Origin: Liolophura sinensis
Lineage: Eukaryota; Mollusca; Polyplacophora; Chitonida; Chitonidae
DNA: 64,000 nt
Assembly (NCBI RefSeq): GCF_032854445.1
Contig: NC_088305.1
Location: forward strand, 27,178,628 to 27,242,627
Direction of reading: 5' to 3'
Below are positions 60,981 through 64,000 of this stretch, piece by piece. Under the pieces are notes generated by a model. The model had not been told where the DNA came from. It did no database searches and saw only the letters and a program-made list of their open reading frames with translations. Numbering within the stretch: the stretch's first letter is position 1; every line of letters starts with the position of its first letter. The position numbers were made by a program, and so were the translations under genes.

Positions 60981-61114
60981 TGGTGATTTGTCGGAATCTG
61001 TTGAGCACTTAGTTGCGTATGTCAGTGAATAGGATCGACTGGGTAAAGCCGCATCTACCCCTGCATCATACTTATCAGGTATTGGTTACCAGCACAAGAT
61101 ATTAGGAGTGACCG

Positions 61115-61458
61115 TTATTGAGCGAGTGCTTCGTTAACATAGTACTAGGCAATTTTTCATAATGACTAACGAAGGAGCCCTTAGAGTGCATGTAATGTGC
61201 CTCCTTGTTGCAGGGCAGATTTCTACCACTCTTTTATCTAGTGCTGTTATCGAGTGCTGTTATCTAGTGGTGTTTCACTGAGACGCCTTACCGAAGGCAA
61301 GTAAGCCGCCCCGCCCGAGCCATTATACTGATACGGGTCAACCAGTCGTTGCACTATCCCCTTTATGGAACTCCTTAGGTGTGACTCGACCCAGGACTGA
61401 CCCTGAATCTACCGTTCCGAAAGCGGACGCTGGACCAGCTGTGCTATCGAGGCCGGTC
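61115..61458 (-). mobile_element. tRNA-derived SINE (type C) inserted in the recombinase
   Basis: On the minus strand the head at 61458 reads through cctcgatagcacagctggtc (A-box-like TAGCACAGCTGG), then gggtcgagtcac (B-box-like) about 45 bases on. The body runs to 61115. Identical 11-base flanks aggagtgaccg at 61104-61114 and 61459-61469 mark the target-site duplication. Recombinase sequence continues on either side. Confidence 0.85.
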
Positions 61459-61947
61459 AGGAGTGACCGACACTACTCAGGCTGCACAAAATGTTAGAAG
61501 GCATGAAAATATTAAAACTTCAGATTGATAATAGAGCACCGATAAAATAGATATGCTCACAAGGCTCCCTCAGGTTTTGGATGTGTGCCCCTCGTCATAT
61601 GAAGCCTCGTTATTTAAGGCAGTTGTTTTCTTCGGCTTCTTCTGGGTGGGTGAATTATTACCTGCAAATAAATTTCCTGAAGACAGGTCACTTAAGTTGA
61701 GTGATATTTCTGTTCTCCAATGGTGGCAAATGCCTCGATATTGTCATCAGATTTTCCACAGCAGATCAAACAGGAAAAGCTTACAAAATGCGTATATCTC
61801 AAGGATTCAATTCAATCAGGTGTCCGGTGACCTATATGTCTGATTTTCAGGGAATTACACCGCAGAGTGGACATCACCTTTTTTGTCACTTTGATGGATC
61901 TAGTTTGACACCGTATCTGTTCAGTGCCGTTCTCATTACATCCATCG

Positions 61948-62007
61948 TCGTCATATGACTGAAAAATTGTTGAGTACGACGTTAAACCCCAATCACTCAC
62001 TCACTCA
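61948..62007 (+). mobile_element. 60-bp retroposon 3' end inserted in the recombinase
   Basis: tcgtcatatgactgaaaaat, ttgttgagtacgacgttaaa and a (CACT)n tail form the 3' end of a retroposon. Flanks ctcattacatccatcg (61932-61947) and ctcattaaatccatcg (62008-62023) are a 16-base duplication with one mismatch. Confidence 0.85.
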
Positions 62008-62329
62008 CTCATTAAATCCATCGGGATTTTAGGATACGATGAGAGGCAATTTTAAGCGCACCCATTTCGAAAAGGAGCAGCTATGTCGGCGGCTATGTGT
62101 TTAGTGTCTACATACACCATTCAGCTATGGGGACGGTGGAAATCTGCTGTTTGGCCGGAGTACAACAGAATAAACACCGACAGTCTGACAACGGACATGA
62201 CTCCATGTATTAACAGTATTTTACAAACATCCTATCAGTCATCCCCAGGGCGTGGGTATGCGCGTTGCTGTTTTTCATGTGTTATGTAGCCAGTTATTTT
62301 TCCTTTCTCCCATTCTGTTGATCTGATAT

Positions 62330-62873
62330 TTGGATGGTCGGGACAATTTAATTTTGAGATTCGACAAGATGGGATTTCGCCTTGTCTGGTTTAGTGAACG
62401 GGGAAGAAAGTGGGGTTCTTTGAGATCGACGGCTAAACAGAAGTTATGGTGCACAGCACACCCCGAGTATTTCATTTATACATTTGGGTCCAAATGATTT
62501 GTTTTTTTTTTATGAAATAGTGACCTATGCAGGTCCATTCGACAGGATCTCGAGTATTTTGTAGCACTGATGCCACATTGTGTTTTAGTGTGGTCTGATA
62601 TATTTCCCTCGTTTGTTCCGGGTTGGAGCTGATGATCAGAAAACAATTGAGAATATTCGAAGTAGGGTCAATAGAGCTTGTCCTGCCACACCTCTAAAGT
62701 GTGGTGACAGAGCCCTCAAACATGAGGAGATCTCTCGTACGGATGTTGAATGCAGGGGACCGGTTGAAGAGTATCTACTCGATGTTTTCCAGAGAGACAT
62801 TTATGTCCACCTGACTGAATTCCCGGGGGAAATATGTAAGCCTGTCATATATGTAGTCGACGGCCTACACTAA
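62330..62873 (+). pseudogene. SGNH-hydrolase-like domain of the YR element
   Basis: Readings in more than one frame: MGFRLVWFSERGRKWGSL (about 62368-62420), HPEYFIYTFGS followed by the GxND block broken by one extra base (about 62455-62499), LEYFVALMPHCVLVWSDIFP (about 62550-62608) and IENIRSRVNRACPA to RDIYVHLTEF (62640-62820). This pattern fits SGNH/GDSL hydrolases. The nucleophile block GDS is not recognisable and the Asp of the final DxxH is substituted, so it is decayed. In living Ngaro elements the role of this protein is unknown. Confidence 0.6.
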
Positions 62874-63756
62874 ACTTTCATCCGCCACCTTCAAGTCCAA
62901 TAATTTTAGCGGTGTATCAATTTAATAAGAGTCGTGGCCTTGTTCTTCCAAAAATCATAGTACTGTGGTTTTAGTGGTTTTTGTTATAGGAAAAGATCTT
63001 TAGAATAGTATGGTTTATCACATTTATGACAAACCCATTTTTTCTGTATTGTCTAGTTAAAAACTAGGTTATTTCCGTTTTATTTCAATCATCTACCCTT
63101 TCTTCTAATTATTTACCCTTTGTTTTTGATTATTGCCATTAATTTAAAATAGTTATTTCCCTTTGCCACTTCTCTCCTCTTGAGTACAAATGATATAAGG
63201 TGGACTGTGACTGGTTACTTAACAAATAAGGCCTAGAGGGGGGTTCTATCGATTCACTTCTCGCTTTCATATTTCTGAGAGAGCGCAAAAAAAATTTTCC
63301 CACCAATACTCCCCTTTTTAATGTGTACTCATGGAAATTGCTCTATTTTAACTTGGCTTGGTTGCTGCTGTTTGATCTTCTTGTTTCAGATTTGGCTTGT
63401 CACAGACTTGGGGCCTGTGTACGTCTTCGTGCCCAGACACTGACACACTGGCACCACCCTCTGATGTGCTGCTGTCATATTTGATTTTATTTACCGACAT
63501 TTCAATGCGTCAAGACTTCACAACTTTGTCAACCGCTTGAAAACATTGGGACACTCAATGTATATGCCTCGCTACCGTTTTTCCATGGCTTTCTTTGTAA
63601 TCCATTACTCCGATTCTATCTTTTATTGTCCGCGGCGGAATTCTGGAGGGCGGATGGGACTTCTTGGTAGGGACTATCATATAACTCTTTGTTGGCCGTC
63701 CACTCGATGTGTTTTAATGAGGTACAAGTTATTGGTTTTCCCGGGGCAAGAATTTC
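62874..63756. other. no gene recognised
   Basis: Possibly the 3' untranslated part of the YR element; the split direct repeats expected at Ngaro ends were not identified. Confidence 0.35.
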
Positions 63757-64000
63757 AGTCTGTGATGTCTGATCGATGTTTTCCCAACAGACACCTGGGT
63801 CCCACTCGATGGTATTCCCAAGGAGCCGATGTTATAGTACAGTGTGTAATCGATGTTGTTCCAACTGACATATTTGGTCTCACATTATGGATTTGTGTGG
63901 ACCGGTTGAAGTGTGTAATGTATGCTCGATGTTTTCCCGACAGACGTGTTCGATCCCACAAAATGGGTTTATGTAGAACCGTTCAGTGTGTGATGTTTCT
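63757..64000. repeat. ~76-bp tandem repeat running off the right edge
   Basis: cgatgttttcccaacagaca, cgatgttgttccaactgaca and cgatgttttcccgacagacg start at 63774, 63851 and 63927 (spacing 77 and 76), each preceded by a cagtctgtgatg or gtgtgtaat-like stretch; a fourth unit begins near 63984. Confidence 0.8.

Larger units (their letters stand above)
60990..62290 (+). pseudogene. tyrosine recombinase of the YR element
   Basis: An N-terminal core-binding part at about 60990-61114 (SVEHLVAYVS, GYQHKILGVT) is split from the catalytic part by a SINE. The catalytic part starts near 61550 (LTRLPQVLDVCPSSYEASLF). Its box I reads FFGFFWVGELL, where the catalytic Arg is replaced by Trp (codon 61643-61645). 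A second, smaller insertion follows FSAVL. Box II HPFRKGA (His 62059-62061, Arg 62068-62070) and the nucleophile Tyr in WPEYNR (62161-62163) remain. With Arg I lost and stops present, it is inactive. Confidence 0.8.
59950..62873 (+). mobile_element. tyrosine-recombinase (YR) retrotransposon relic, Ngaro type, 5'-truncated
   Basis: In order on the plus strand: end of RT, RNase H, tyrosine recombinase, and an SGNH-hydrolase-like domain. YR plus RT without LTR integrase defines DIRS-type elements, and an extra hydrolase frame after the recombinase is known from animal Ngaro elements. The 5' part (gag-like region and most of RT) is missing and all domains carry stops or frameshifts. Two retroposon insertions (61115-61458; 61948-62007) interrupt the recombinase. 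Confidence 0.75.

Noticed and set aside
1-64000. CRISPR-like array interpretation of the minisatellites
   Set aside because: Units are contiguous without unique spacers, the genome is clearly eukaryotic, and no cas-like gene exists in the window.

Overview
The window is non-coding-rich, AT-rich DNA from an animal nuclear genome. tRNA-derived SINEs ending in a gacgttaaac-type 3' end or an (AAAT)n tail, a Ty3/gypsy family, a tyrosine-recombinase retroelement relic, Tc1-like relics and many minisatellites point to a lophotrochozoan, most probably a marine mollusc. This is inference from repeat style, not a species identification. Only one host gene looks intact: a seven-transmembrane receptor on the minus strand at 48928-50115.

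Region 1-8.5 kb is a pile-up of one Ty3/gypsy-like LTR family: a minus-strand piece (integrase, RT, RNase H, polypurine tract, LTR; 1-3057), a plus-strand piece (LTR end, primer-binding site, gag, protease, integrase; 3058-7440) and a second minus-strand piece (gag, primer-binding site, LTR; 7440-8497). Together they show that integrase lies between protease and RT, the unusual order of Gmr1-type Ty3/gypsy elements. The gag of the plus-strand piece is split by a Penelope-like RT element. All copies are broken. At 10.2-11.1 kb lies a Tc1-type DD34E transposase that has lost its C-terminus.

Region 11.4-25.9 kb is an array of four diverged tandem units (about 3.8 kb when complete) with no convincing protein. 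Private events mark single units: a 62-bp minisatellite with 186-bp higher-order structure in unit 1, a 21-bp/191-bp minisatellite in unit 2, and a near-complete solo LTR of the family from the left edge in unit 4.

Region 26-59 kb holds the receptor gene, a fragmentary receptor pseudogene at 35.5 kb, several diverged duplicated blocks (30.0/32.5 kb; 35.5/49-51 kb; 43.0/55.5 kb), many SINEs (some with clear target-site duplications and one with an empty-site control), a short TA-flanked inverted-repeat element, a palindromic nuclear-receptor-type site, and two minisatellites (29 bp and 41 bp) that are open in all three frames of one strand.

Region 59.9-62.9 kb is a 5'-truncated YR retrotransposon relic (RT, RNase H, tyrosine recombinase, SGNH-hydrolase-like domain; Ngaro type) interrupted by two short retroposons that each carry a recognisable target-site duplication. 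The right edge enters a ~76-bp tandem repeat. I see no bacterial-type system. The novelty lies in the nested element structure, the tandem arrays and the receptor-linked duplications.
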